Made by a program: the position numbers and the translations under genes | Assembly (NCBI RefSeq): GCF_900250075.1 | Contig: NZ_LT977071.1 | Span: 2,437,901 to 2,501,900 of the forward strand | Length of the DNA: 64,000 nucleotides | Source of the DNA: Cupriavidus taiwanensis | Lineage (GTDB): Bacteria; Pseudomonadota; Gammaproteobacteria; Burkholderiales; Burkholderiaceae | Direction of reading: 5' to 3' | Notes under the pieces: model-generated | Told to the model about the DNA's origin: nothing | The model's input: the letters and a program-made list of their open reading frames with translations, nothing else | Databases searched by the model: none | In this document: positions 53,067 to 61,978 of the stretch, piece after piece | How the letters are laid out: each line of letters opens with the position of its first letter | Numbering within the stretch: position 1 is the first letter of the stretch

Positions 53067-53507
53067 TCATGCCTTGGGGCGCAGGATGCCCTTGACCTCC
53101 TCGACGTTCTCCGCGATGCGCCGGCCGACCGTGGCGATGCTGTCCGCCTGGGTCTTGTAGAGGGTATCGCTCAGGCCGCGCAGGCCGGCCACGGCCTTGT
53201 GCAGCGAGCGCGGCAGCGCTTGCGCCACCGTGGCGGAAGCCTTGCCCTCGGCGGGCTGGCCGCCGCGCGCCAGCGCCTGCAGGTCGGCGGCGGTGTCGCA
53301 CAGGTACTCGGCCTGCAGGCGCACCACCGATTGCAGGCCGCTCAGCAGCGTGATGTTGATGCTGGCCAGCGCCTCGATGTCCTTGCGGCGCGACTCGAGG
53401 ATCGCGGCCGGGTCAAGGCGATTGTGCCGGACGAAGTCAAGCAGCTTGCGGTGCGGGGCCTGGGACGCCTGCCGGGCGGCGGCGTCAGCGGTGTTGGTCG
53501 ATTCCAT
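53067..53507 (-). CDS. Phasin (PHA granule-associated protein)
   Basis: Helical protein of 146 aa with phasin-family character: RKDIEALASINITLLSGLQSVVRLQAEYL (about residues 41-70) and a C-terminal helix NVEEVKGILRPKA. Phasins coat polyhydroxyalkanoate granules and control their size. The start has AGGAGA upstream. It sits between the synthase and depolymerase genes, which strongly supports the role. Confidence 0.85.
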   Translation of the reverse strand: MESTNTADAAARQASQAPHRKLLDFVRHNRLDPAAILESRRKDIEALASINITLLSGLQSVVRLQAEYLCDTAADLQALARGGQPAEGKASATVAQALPRSLHKAVAGLRGLSDTLYKTQADSIATVGRRIAENVEEVKGILRPKA

Positions 53508-53591
53508 CTGGGTGTCTCCTCACGGTTGGGTTGCAAAAATCGAAACTGGGGTTGGCCGCTGCGGCATGGGCCGGCGCCCATGGGCTGCGCA

Positions 53592-55370
53592 TCACGCTTC
53601 GGTCACATAGCGTCCGGGCGCATCGCCACAGGGTGCGAATTGCGCGCTGCCGGGAACGTCGGGCGCGCGGCGCTTTGGTCCCGAGCGCGCCTGCAGCCAC
53701 TGGCTCCAGTGTTCCCACCACGAGTCCTGCACGGCGGTCGCGTCGTCAAGCCAGGCCTGCGGATCGGCGGCCGGCGCGCCGCCACGGAAGAACTTCGCCT
53801 TCGGGTTGCCGGGGGGATTGACCAGGCTCTGCACGTGGCCGCTGGAACTCAGCACGAACTCGGTGCGCCCGCCAAAGGCGCGCATCGACCGGTAAACCGC
53901 CTTCCATGGCGTGATGTGGTCGGTCATGCCGGCCAGCACATACTTGTCGCAGGTCACGTCCGACAGCGTGATGGCGTGGCCCAGCACGTGCAGCGTGCGC
54001 GGCGTGGCGAGCTGGTTCAGCGTGAGCATGTCGAGGAACTGGCCGTGCAGGCCGGCGGGCAGCCGCGTGGTGTCGTTGTTCCAGTAGAGGACATCGAAGG
54101 CCGGCGGCGCATTGCCGAGCAGGTAGTTGTTGACCCAGTAATTCCACACCAGGTCGTTGGGCCGCAGCCAGGCAAAAATGCGTCCCAGCGCCGCGCCGTC
54201 GAGCACGCCGAGCGCCTGGCTGCCCTGCCGCGCTGCGGTGACGGCCTCGGGCGTGCTGAACAGCCCGAGCTGCGACTGCGCATCGAGTCCGAACACCGAT
54301 ACCATCAGCGTCGCGGCATGCACCAGCTTTTCGCCGCTGGCGGCGCAATAACCCATCAGCGCCGCCATGGTCATCGCACCCGAGCAGGCGCCATGCAGGT
54401 TGACGTCGGCACTGCCGGTGATGTCGCGGATCGCCCCGATCGCCTCGATCAGCGCGCTGACATAGGTATCCAGGTTCCAGTCGCGCTGCGCCGCGGTGGG
54501 ATTGCGCCAGCTGACGATGAATACCTGCAGCTCCCGCGCCAACAGGTACTCCACCATGCTCTTGCCGGGGGCCAGGTCGAACACATAGAACTTGTTGACC
54601 TGCGGCGGCACGATCAGCTGCGGCCGCGCATGCACGCGGGCCGTGGACGGCGCGTACTGGATCAGTTCCAGCAGTTCGTTGCGGAACACCACCGCGCCCG
54701 GCGTCGTCGCCAGGTTCCGGCCGACGCTGAAGGCTTCCTTGTCCACCTGGGCCGGCATGCCGCCGTTGCCCAGGGTATCGGCGACCAGGTTGGCCAGCCC
54801 GCTGACCAGGTTCATCCCGCACGACTCCACCGTCTTTCTCAGCGCGGCGGGGTTGCCCAGCAGGGTATTGGTCGGGGCCAGCGCATCGATCACCAGCTCG
54901 GTGAAGTACTGCGCGCGGTGCTTGCTGCGCGCGTCCATCACCGAGCGCCGCACCAGGCCGCCCAACGCGTCTCGCCAGGCCTGGTAGCCCTGCAGCGACA
55001 TCCGGTACAACGGGTTGTCGCGCCAGGCGGCATCGCCAAAGCGCCGGTCCCGCGCCGACGGCAACGGCGCCGAACCATCCAGGACGCTGACGAGATCGTG
55101 CGCCAATTGCGCCTGCTGCTCGAGCACGAGCACCGGCTCCTGTACGCACTGGGCGCCGATCTGCTGCGCGGCGCTGACGAAGTCCTCCGGCCTCAGGCCG
55201 ACGAATGGATTGGGACCGGCCAGCGCCGGGTTCGCGTCGATGGCTTCGACGGCTTCGACGGCTTCGACGGCTTCGATGGCCCCGGCCGCGGTGGCGGCCA
55301 TCACCGTCGCGGCCTGCCGGTTCCTGCCGGCTTTGCTGGCCGGCGCGCGCGCCCTGGATGCGGTTGTCAT
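53592..55370 (-). CDS. phaC: Polyhydroxyalkanoate synthase, class II-like
   Basis: PHA synthase of 592 aa, polymerising (R)-3-hydroxyacyl-CoAs. The nucleophile box is GACSGAM (Cys about residue 314), Asp lies in LAGMTDHITPW and His in SSSGHVQSLVNPPGNPKA. Many stretches match the Pseudomonas medium-chain (class II) enzymes rather than class I: DRRFGDAAWRDNPLYR, PTNTLLGNPAA, INPPQVNKFYVFDL-like VPPQVNKFYVFDLAPGKS, WNNDTTRLPAGLHG and the C-terminal GDAPGRYVTEA. The start at 55370 has AGGAG. A start at 55430 (612 aa) overlaps the MaoC stop as ATGA and cannot be excluded. Confidence 0.92.
   Translation of the reverse strand: MTTASRARAPASKAGRNRQAATVMAATAAGAIEAVEAVEAVEAIDANPALAGPNPFVGLRPEDFVSAAQQIGAQCVQEPVLVLEQQAQLAHDLVSVLDGSAPLPSARDRRFGDAAWRDNPLYRMSLQGYQAWRDALGGLVRRSVMDARSKHRAQYFTELVIDALAPTNTLLGNPAALRKTVESCGMNLVSGLANLVADTLGNGGMPAQVDKEAFSVGRNLATTPGAVVFRNELLELIQYAPSTARVHARPQLIVPPQVNKFYVFDLAPGKSMVEYLLARELQVFIVSWRNPTAAQRDWNLDTYVSALIEAIGAIRDITGSADVNLHGACSGAMTMAALMGYCAASGEKLVHAATLMVSVFGLDAQSQLGLFSTPEAVTAARQGSQALGVLDGAALGRIFAWLRPNDLVWNYWVNNYLLGNAPPAFDVLYWNNDTTRLPAGLHGQFLDMLTLNQLATPRTLHVLGHAITLSDVTCDKYVLAGMTDHITPWKAVYRSMRAFGGRTEFVLSSSGHVQSLVNPPGNPKAKFFRGGAPAADPQAWLDDATAVQDSWWEHWSQWLQARSGPKRRAPDVPGSAQFAPCGDAPGRYVTEA
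55242..55277 (-). repeat. 9-bp tandem repeat in the phaC N-terminus
   Basis: Four head-to-tail copies of GGCTTCGAC (the last with a T change) encode the Glu-Ala-Val repeat near residues 31-43 of the PHA synthase. The unit is a multiple of three, so copy-number change keeps the frame and only lengthens the disordered N-terminal tail. Confidence 0.9.
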
Positions 55371-55426
55371 GTTGCTGCTCCTGCCTCTGCCTTGTTTTCT
55401 GCCCTGTTCCGGTGTCGTGTCCCGCT

Positions 55427-55891
55427 TCATGCCATCACAAGCGCGAGGGCTTCCGCCACCATTGCCGGCCTGGCTTCACCCTCGACTTCCATCGTGTTCT
55501 CCATGCGCAACAGCACGCGGCCGTCGCCCTTGTCATCGACGGCCAGCAGCCTGACGCGGTTGCGCACGCGCCCGCCTGCCCTGACCGGCGCCAGGAAGCG
55601 GGTCTTCTCCAGGCCGTAGTTCACCGCGGCGCGCGCGTCGCCCGGCACCACGCCCATGCCGGTCAGCTTTCCCGCCAGCAGCGACAGCGTCAGGTAGCCA
55701 TGGGCGATGGTGCCGCCGAACGGGCTTTCCTTGCGGGCGCGCTCGACGTCAACGTGGATCCACTGGCGGTCCTCCGTGCATTCCGCGAACGCGTCGATGC
55801 GCGCCTGGTCCACTTCCATCCACTCGGACACGCCGAGTTCCTTGCCGACGAACGCGCAGAGCGTTGCCATGCTGTAGCCTTCGATTGCCAT
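55427..55891 (-). CDS. MaoC-family (R)-specific enoyl-CoA hydratase (PhaJ-like)
   Basis: Hot-dog-fold hydratase of 154 aa. The catalytic Asp/His region is FAECTEDRQWIHVDVERARKESPFGGTIAHGYLTLSLL (about residues 35-72). It is similar to PhaJ/MaoC proteins that turn enoyl-CoAs from beta-oxidation into (R)-3-hydroxyacyl-CoA for polymer synthesis. The start at 55891 has AGGGG upstream. It is the first gene of the run and overlaps the longer phaC frame by ATGA, so it probably feeds the synthase. Confidence 0.86.
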   Translation of the reverse strand: MAIEGYSMATLCAFVGKELGVSEWMEVDQARIDAFAECTEDRQWIHVDVERARKESPFGGTIAHGYLTLSLLAGKLTGMGVVPGDARAAVNYGLEKTRFLAPVRAGGRVRNRVRLLAVDDKGDGRVLLRMENTMEVEGEARPAMVAEALALVMA

Positions 55892-56141
55892 ATGTCCCCT
55901 CGCTTGATTCGGTGCCGCGCGTTGGCCCGCGCGGATCTGATGCCGGCATCGTAGTGGCGGCGCCCGCCAGGGCGGCTACCAAATCCGGCCCAATCGCTGA
56001 CAAAACCTGCCGCTTTGCGGGCGTGTGCCGCGGCAGCCGCGCAATGCGCACGCAAAGCCGCCCGTGATGGCGGAAACGGTCAGTCGCCGGCCGGCGTTGC
56101 CGGCACATTGCCTGGCTGAGATATGCAGCTGTGATACGCGG

Positions 56142-57236
56142 CTACGGCGCGCGGCGGTAGGCATTCGGCGTGCTCCCGGTCCAGTGGCGAAAGGCACGAT
56201 GGAACGCGGTGGGATTGTCGAAGCCCACGTCGAAGGCAATGGCCGCGATCGGATCCGCCGAGCGCGTCAGGCGCTGAATGGCGATATCGCGCCGGACATC
56301 GTCCTTGATGGCCTGGAAGGTGGTGCCTTCCGCGGCAAGGCGGCGGCACAGCGTTCGCACCGAACAATGCAGCGCCAGCGCCGCGGCCTCGATCGTGGGT
56401 GGTTCCGGCAGGCGCTCGGCCACGTACTGCCGCACGCGATGACAGGTCATCTGCTCGTCGAACGAGACAAAGATCCAGTCCTCGGGTGCGCGCGCCAGGA
56501 ATTTCTCCAGATCCGGCTTGCGTTGGCGCACCGGCATGTCGAGGTAAGCCGCGTCAAAGATCATGCGGGTCCGCTGGCAGCCGAAATGCACCGGACCGGG
56601 AAACAGGTAGAGATGGTCGCTGGCCAGCGGCGGCCGGCCGGATGGCAGTTCCACCGCCTGCAGCGGAATCTCCTTGCGGACCAGCCACGACGTGACGCCA
56701 TGCACCAGCTTCAGCATCAGTTCGCGGCCCAGCATGCTCACGGCGGGCGACGCCGGATACTCCATCAGCTCCACATAGCCCGAAGCCCCATCGCGCCGCG
56801 ACTCGACGCGGAAATCGTCGAGGATCAGGTGGAAGAACTGCCCGAACCGGTGCAGCGCCACTTCCAGCCTTGGCGCATCCAGCAAGCTCAGGCACAGGTA
56901 CTTGAGCGTGCCATTGCGCAGCGGGCGGCTGAAGATGCCCGGCATTTCATCGTCGTGTTCGTGCGCGAGCAGCCGGTACAACGTGGCGAACTGCTCTTGC
57001 GTCACGCGCGCCGCCGGCTCCGCCAGCAGTTCGGCCGCAATGCCGGAGCGCTCCGCCAGCCGCGCGATCGCCATGGGGTCGGCGCCGCAAAGAAAGCCGT
57101 TGACGACGGAGATGGGGACGGTAGGAGACAAGGCGTTCACGCTAGCGCGCCGGCAATGCATGCCGCGGGAAAGAGGTCGGCGCATTCTGCGGCGGCCCCC
57201 AGCGAACGCGCAAGCTGCCAGTGGCTTGCCGGACAT
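56142..57236 (-). CDS. AraC-family transcriptional regulator upstream of PHA genes
   Basis: AraC-type regulator, 364 aa from the start at 57236, which has AGGGA 7 bases upstream. GTG at 57140 would give the more conserved N-terminus (VNALSPTVPISVVNGF). The sensing domain includes VTQEQFATLYRLLAHE and DDFRVESRRDG. The C-terminal double helix-turn-helix contains LHCSVRTLCRRLAAEGTTFQAIKDDVRRDIA and DVGFDNPTAFHRAFRHWTGSTPNAYRR. It is of the same subfamily as the regulator at 8825-9841. It is followed, 250 bases on, by the MaoC-phaC genes on the same strand, which it may control. Confidence 0.85.
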   Translation of the reverse strand: MSGKPLAACAFAGGRRRMRRPLSRGMHCRRASVNALSPTVPISVVNGFLCGADPMAIARLAERSGIAAELLAEPAARVTQEQFATLYRLLAHEHDDEMPGIFSRPLRNGTLKYLCLSLLDAPRLEVALHRFGQFFHLILDDFRVESRRDGASGYVELMEYPASPAVSMLGRELMLKLVHGVTSWLVRKEIPLQAVELPSGRPPLASDHLYLFPGPVHFGCQRTRMIFDAAYLDMPVRQRKPDLEKFLARAPEDWIFVSFDEQMTCHRVRQYVAERLPEPPTIEAAALALHCSVRTLCRRLAAEGTTFQAIKDDVRRDIAIQRLTRSADPIAAIAFDVGFDNPTAFHRAFRHWTGSTPNAYRRAP

Positions 57237-57409
57237 CGTGTTTTCCCTGCCTGTCACGAAATGTCAATTGATCGTCCCGAATCGTCAAAATTTCGTCGGA
57301 CCATTGGACCAAACTCCGTGCTCACCGCAGACGGCAACAAAAGCCGCCGGACCGCGCCGCCGGAGACCCGGCAGGCGCGCGCACCGATGACATGATCAGG
57401 AGCCAACGC

Positions 57410-58168
57410 ATGCAATACCCCGACAATTCCCCACACCCCGACAACGGTTCCAGGCCCCAGTCGTTTGCCTCGGATCAACCGGCGACACTTTCGGTCGAGG
57501 CCTATTTCGACCTGATCTGCCCCTGGTGCCTGATCGGCAAGAAGCACCTGGAAACCGCCATCGATTGGCTTGGCCGCGAGCGCCCGGACGTCGCCGTGCA
57601 GGTGGCGTGGCGTTCTTATCCGCTGATTCCCACGACCCCGCCTGCCGGCCTGCCGTACCGCGAGTTCTACCTGGCGCGGCTGGGCAGCCCGGAGGCCGTG
57701 GCGATGCGACAGGCGCAAGTGCGTGCCGCGGCAAAGGATGCCGGACTCACGCTGGCACTGGAGCGCATCGAAACCTTCCCGAACACGCTGCTGGCCCACC
57801 GGCTGGTGCGCCATGCGCGCCAGCAGGCGGGCGCTGGCGTGGCTGGCTTGCTGATCGAAGAACTGTTCCAGCGCTACTTCATACGCGCCGAAAATATCGG
57901 CGACCCGCGGGTACTGCGGCAGGCCGCGGCTTCGTGCGGCATCGCCTTGCCGGAGCATGCCGACAGCACCGGCGCGCATGACCTGGACTGGCTGCCATCG
58001 GTGCACGGCCCGCTCGACCCGCCGGCGCGCCCCGGTCTCGGGGTTCCCTGTTTTGTGTTCAACGGCACGCACAGCGTGTCGGGTGCGCGGCCGCCCGAGG
58101 TGCTGCTCCAAACCATGCACCAGGCGCTGGCACGTGCCAAACGGCGCGCCACGTTGGCGGCCGGCTAA
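57410..58168 (+). CDS. DsbA-family oxidoreductase, FrnE/HCCA-isomerase type
   Basis: Thioredoxin-fold protein of 252 aa with the redox motif CPWC in EAYFDLICPWCLIGKKHLE (about residue 44). The family stretch RSYPLIPTTPPAGLPYREFYLARLGS and the C-terminal GVPCFVFNGTHSVSGARPPEVL with cis-Pro are present. There is no signal peptide, so it is a cytoplasmic FrnE-like disulfide oxidoreductase. The start at 57410 has AGGAG upstream; the frame opens at 57392. It is divergent from the AraC-type regulator. Confidence 0.88.
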   Translation: MQYPDNSPHPDNGSRPQSFASDQPATLSVEAYFDLICPWCLIGKKHLETAIDWLGRERPDVAVQVAWRSYPLIPTTPPAGLPYREFYLARLGSPEAVAMRQAQVRAAAKDAGLTLALERIETFPNTLLAHRLVRHARQQAGAGVAGLLIEELFQRYFIRAENIGDPRVLRQAAASCGIALPEHADSTGAHDLDWLPSVHGPLDPPARPGLGVPCFVFNGTHSVSGARPPEVLLQTMHQALARAKRRATLAAG

Positions 58169-58268
58169 GGACTTGAGCGCTGGCCGCAAGGCCACGGCCC
58201 GATAAACCCTCCCGCCCTAATACGACAACCGGAAAAAACGGCGCACCTCGTTGCCGAACCGCCGCGGC

Positions 58269-60020
58269 TCACCCCGCGCCGGCCGCAGGCGCCCTGCCCT
58301 TGCCGACGTAGTCATCCACCGCGCCGCCGACGGTGGCGTGGAAGTTCTTCTCGCCGATCAGCTCCAGCAGCTCGAAGCGCTTCAGCTTGTCGCGCACCGG
58401 ATCCTTCATCTCGGCCAGGTGCACCGCGATGCCACGCTCGTGCAGCGTCCGGATCAGTTCGCGCAGCATGTCGGCCGAGGTCACGTCCACGCTGGTGACG
58501 GGCTCGGCGGCCACCACCACGCGGCGCACCGGCGTGGGCGAGTCCTCCACCGCCTCCATGAGCCGCTCCTGGAACAGCTCGGCATTGGCAAAGAACAGCG
58601 GCGCATCCCAGCGGAACAGCAGCAGGCCGTCGATGCGTTTCGCATGCGGATAGCGTTGCACGTCATGATAGCCACGCAGCCCTTCGACACGGCCGAGCAC
58701 GGCAAAATGCGGCCGCCAGCCATCCCACAGGAACTCGATCACGGCAATCACCACGGCCAGGCAGATGCCCGGTATCGCGCCAAACACCGCCACCGCGGCA
58801 AAGCACACCATGGACAGCCAGAACTCCCATTGCTGGATGCGATAGATGCGCCTGAGATCCGCAAACTCGAACAGGCCGAGCGCGGCGGCAATCACCACTG
58901 CGGCCAGCGCGCTGCTGGGCAGGTACTGCAGCAGGTTGGGCGCCACCAGCAGCAGCAGCGCCACGGCCAGCGCGCCGACCACGCCGGTCAGCTGCGTCTT
59001 CGCCCCGGCGGCCTCCGCCACCGGCGTGCGCGAGGCGCTGCTGCTGATCGGGAAGCCCTGGAAGAAGCCCGCGGCCAGGTTGGCGGCGCCCAGGCCCACC
59101 ATCTCCTGGTTCGGGTCGACCCGGGTGTGGTAGCGCGCCGCATAGGTGCGCGACAGCACGCTGGTATCCGCGAACGCAATCAGCGCCACGGCGCAGCCGC
59201 CCAGCACGATCTTGACCAGGTCGGCGCCGCTGAGCCACGGCAGCGCCAGTTGCGGCAGGCCCTGCGGGATCGGGCCGAGCACCTTCACGCCGGCCCGGTC
59301 CAGGCCGAACACGCTTACCGCGATGGTGGCCAGGACCACCGCGATCAGGATGCCGGGCAGCCGTTCAAAGCGCTTGAGGAGCAGGATCAGCACCAGGCTG
59401 CCGGCGCCGACTGCAAAGCTGTACCAGTTGGTCTGGCCGTCCAGGATGGCCCGGCCCAGCGCCAGGATCTCGCGCAGCGGCCCGCCCTCGTCGACCGAGA
59501 TGGCAAACAGCTTGGGCAACTGGCTGACCAGCACCGTCAGCGCGATGCCATTCATGTAGCCGTAGCGGATCGGCTTGGACAGCAGCTCGGTGATAAATCC
59601 CAGCCGCAGCAGCCCCATCACGATGCAGACCACGCCCGAGACCACCGCCATCATGCTGGCCGCGGCGATCGCGCGCGCGGGATCGCCAGCGGAGACCTGG
59701 ATCACCACGGCGAGGATCGGCGCCGCCAGCGCGGAATCCGGCCCCAGCACCAGCACCCGGCTGGGACCGAACACGGCATAGACCAGCAATGGCACGACCG
59801 TGGCATACAGCCCGTACACGCCGGGCACGCCCGAGGCCTCGGCATAGGCAATGCCGACCGGCACGAGCATGGTGGTCAGCACCAGGCCGGCCGCCAGGTC
59901 GCGCGGCAACCACGCGGCCTGGTAGGTCCTGAGCATGGTCAGGCCGGGCAGCCAGCGCCACCAGCCAGGCTCGGGCCGTGCGCTGCGCTCGCCGGGCGGG
60001 GTAAGCGGTTCAGTCTGCAT
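58269..60020 (-). CDS. SulP-family anion transporter with STAS domain
   Basis: Inner-membrane anion transporter of 583 aa. About 10-14 membrane segments span residues 25-430, with the SulP signature YAEASGVPGVYGLYATVVPLLVYAVFGPSR near residue 56, GLGAANLAAGFFQGFPISSSASRTPVAEAAGAKTQ near 310, and a C-terminal STAS domain (about 455-565). Family members carry sulfate, bicarbonate or dicarboxylates. The start at 60020 begins MQTEPLTPPGE; the upstream frame to 60149 is not conserved. Substrate unknown. Confidence 0.92.
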   Translation of the reverse strand: MQTEPLTPPGERSARPEPGWWRWLPGLTMLRTYQAAWLPRDLAAGLVLTTMLVPVGIAYAEASGVPGVYGLYATVVPLLVYAVFGPSRVLVLGPDSALAAPILAVVIQVSAGDPARAIAAASMMAVVSGVVCIVMGLLRLGFITELLSKPIRYGYMNGIALTVLVSQLPKLFAISVDEGGPLREILALGRAILDGQTNWYSFAVGAGSLVLILLLKRFERLPGILIAVVLATIAVSVFGLDRAGVKVLGPIPQGLPQLALPWLSGADLVKIVLGGCAVALIAFADTSVLSRTYAARYHTRVDPNQEMVGLGAANLAAGFFQGFPISSSASRTPVAEAAGAKTQLTGVVGALAVALLLLVAPNLLQYLPSSALAAVVIAAALGLFEFADLRRIYRIQQWEFWLSMVCFAAVAVFGAIPGICLAVVIAVIEFLWDGWRPHFAVLGRVEGLRGYHDVQRYPHAKRIDGLLLFRWDAPLFFANAELFQERLMEAVEDSPTPVRRVVVAAEPVTSVDVTSADMLRELIRTLHERGIAVHLAEMKDPVRDKLKRFELLELIGEKNFHATVGGAVDDYVGKGRAPAAGAG

Positions 60021-60241
60021 GGGGGCTGTCCTGGGTGAAGGCGCGCTGCCGCTTGCGTGGACTACAGGCGCCGGATGCGTGTCAGGGCTGTGCCGGACCA
60101 GGAGGCGCGTGCGCCGGCAACAAGGCACTGGCAATCCACGCCTTGGCACATATCATGGTTGTCGGGCCGGACGATCGGGCAATGGTGCTCGCGGCCCGCG
60201 GCACCGCCATGCGGCATTGCCGATCGCAACCGGGGTCTTTC

Positions 60242-60589
60242 ATGCTGATCTCCAGACAATGCATGGCCGTGGCGCTGCTGGCGCTGGGCTGCACCGCCGC
60301 AAGCGCACAGCATGCCTCGACGCCGGATGCCGCCGGCGCCATCGCCGAGGCCGTGCAGGGCGGCGCCAGCCCCTACCGCCCGCCGGCTGCCGCCAGCGAA
60401 GACCCGGACCAGGCCAGGCGGGCCAAATGCGAAGCGCTGAAGGCGCAGTACAACGCCACCCCGAAACAGCGCTCCTACCAGTCTTCCGGCCCGGCCACGC
60501 AGACAGCCCAGGGACGCACGATCCCCAAGATCGAGCGCGACAAGTCCCGCAAGTCTTTGCAGGAAGCCTACCGGGCCAACTGCACGTAG
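60242..60589 (+). CDS. Hypothetical periplasmic protein
   Basis: A 115-aa protein with a clear signal peptide (MLISRQCMAVALLALGCTAASAQ, residues 1-23) and a short charged mature part containing two Cys (DQARRAKCEALKAQY and the final ANCT) that could form a disulfide. No family recognised. The ribosome binding site is weak (GGGG), so the start is placed by the signal peptide. Confidence 0.65.
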   Translation: MLISRQCMAVALLALGCTAASAQHASTPDAAGAIAEAVQGGASPYRPPAAASEDPDQARRAKCEALKAQYNATPKQRSYQSSGPATQTAQGRTIPKIERDKSRKSLQEAYRANCT

Positions 60590-60635
60590 CCGCGCCGCGG
60601 GCCGCGCGCGCGCCGGCGTGGCAAGGGAGGCCGGC

Positions 60636-61046
60636 TCAGCGCCCCATGCGCGCGTCATAGCTGCGCGAGATGCGCTGCATCAGGCCCGGGTCGTCAGGGT
60701 CGCCGCCGTCGAACTGCACCCGCACCGTGCCGTCGGCCTGGCGCCGAACGCTTGCCGACACCGGCCGGTTGTTGCGGCTGCCGGCGATGGTGCCGGCGGT
60801 TGCGTCCTGCACCCGGATCGTGACGCCCTGGTCTTGCAAGGCGCCGGCCGCGGCGTCAAAGGCGCGGTCGTAGCGCGTGGGCTGCGAGCCCGGGTAGGTG
60901 GTTGGCACCATCGCCACCGGCTCGACCGGGTAAGGGTAGGCGCACGCCGACAGCCACAGCACCACGCCAGCCGCGGCCACGACACCCGGCACAGCGCCCG
61001 CGCGCTTGATGGCACGCTTGATGGCCCCCCGTGTAGCGCACGTCAT
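60636..61046 (-). CDS. Small lipoprotein, unknown function
   Basis: A 136-aa protein with an N-terminal hydrophobic stretch and lipobox LSAC (Cys about residue 35), so it is a likely lipoprotein. The mature part has a repeated beta pattern (GVTIRVQDATAGTIAGSRNNRPVSASVRRQADGTVRVQFDGG) as seen in small outer-membrane-associated domains. It overlaps the end of the DUF2950 gene by 4 bases and is the last gene of a three-gene envelope operon. Confidence 0.72.
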   Translation of the reverse strand: MTCATRGAIKRAIKRAGAVPGVVAAAGVVLWLSACAYPYPVEPVAMVPTTYPGSQPTRYDRAFDAAAGALQDQGVTIRVQDATAGTIAGSRNNRPVSASVRRQADGTVRVQFDGGDPDDPGLMQRISRSYDARMGR

Positions 61047-61960
61047 GGCGTCACCCGGCTCCAGCCGGGGCCGGGGTCGAACGACCGGATCTTCGCGGCC
61101 TGGGCCGCACTGTCGGGCCCGAGGTCGCGCTCGAACAGCTGGCCGTCGTGGCTGACCATAAAGCTCTGCACGCCGGTATCGCCGTACTTCACCGGCCAGG
61201 CCAGCACCGCAAACCCGCCGAAGAGCTTGCCGTTGACCACATAGTTGTAAGCGCCGCCGGGCGCATGCGGGCCCTGCGCGGTCAGCAGCTTGTAGTGGTA
61301 GCCATAGTAGCCCTGCCCCGCCTTGCCCTTGCCGGCCGTGAGGAAAGCCGCACCCAGCGGGCTGGGCGGCTCGCCGTCGCGCGTCGGGTAGTACAGGCCA
61401 TCGCGCTTGCCGGCGGTGCTCGCCAGCTGGCCCGCATAGACCAGCACGCCGTCGCCGTCGTGGTCGGTCTGGGCATATTCGCGCTGGGCATCGTAGATCG
61501 CCAGCATGGTCTGCATCACCGCCAGCTCGTTACGCCCGACACGGCGCAGGCGCATCTCCTCGACCCCGGCGCGGGTATCGAACTGCCAGCCCCTGGCGCC
61601 CTTTACCAGCGGCACCGGCAGGGTCCAGCCGTCGTTGCCCACGGCGATGCGGGCGTGGCTGTCGTCGACCGGCTGGAGCGCGTGCGCGACCTGCCATTGC
61701 TCCAGGAAGCGTTGCCGGATTTCCGCGCCCACAGGCGGGATCAGCTGGCGAAAATCATTGCCCAGCAGCGCTTTCATGGCAGTGTCGTCCTGGCGGGCAA
61801 CAGCGTCGCCGAAGGCGTTCATCGCTGCCTCGGCCGAACCGAAGGGCTTCTGCGCGCGCGCCGCCGGCCCGTACGCCATGGCAAGCACGAGGAACAGGCC
61901 GGGCAGCCAGCCCAGATACCGGACCGGATGGCGCAAGGCAAGCGCGAGAGGTGAGGTCAT
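61043..61960 (-). CDS. DUF2950 secreted protein
   Basis: A 305-aa protein with a signal peptide (ending YGPAARAQ, about residue 37) and the DUF2950 pattern: FGSAEAAMNAFGDAVARQDDTAMKALLGNDF, GWTLPVPLVKGARGWQFDTRAGVEEMRLRRVGRNEL and GYYGYHYKLLTAQG. It is located in the periplasm or outside; function unknown. The start at 61960 has GGGAG upstream. It regularly occurs beside DUF3300 genes, as here (18 bases after that stop). Confidence 0.85.
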   Translation of the reverse strand: MTSPLALALRHPVRYLGWLPGLFLVLAMAYGPAARAQKPFGSAEAAMNAFGDAVARQDDTAMKALLGNDFRQLIPPVGAEIRQRFLEQWQVAHALQPVDDSHARIAVGNDGWTLPVPLVKGARGWQFDTRAGVEEMRLRRVGRNELAVMQTMLAIYDAQREYAQTDHDGDGVLVYAGQLASTAGKRDGLYYPTRDGEPPSPLGAAFLTAGKGKAGQGYYGYHYKLLTAQGPHAPGGAYNYVVNGKLFGGFAVLAWPVKYGDTGVQSFMVSHDGQLFERDLGPDSAAQAAKIRSFDPGPGWSRVTP

Positions 61961-61978
61961 GATCGAGGCTCCCTGCAC

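Noticed and set aside
52626..55619. 997-aa plus-strand frame opposite the PHA genes
   Set aside because: It mirrors phaZ, phasin and phaC in antisense and has no conserved domain.
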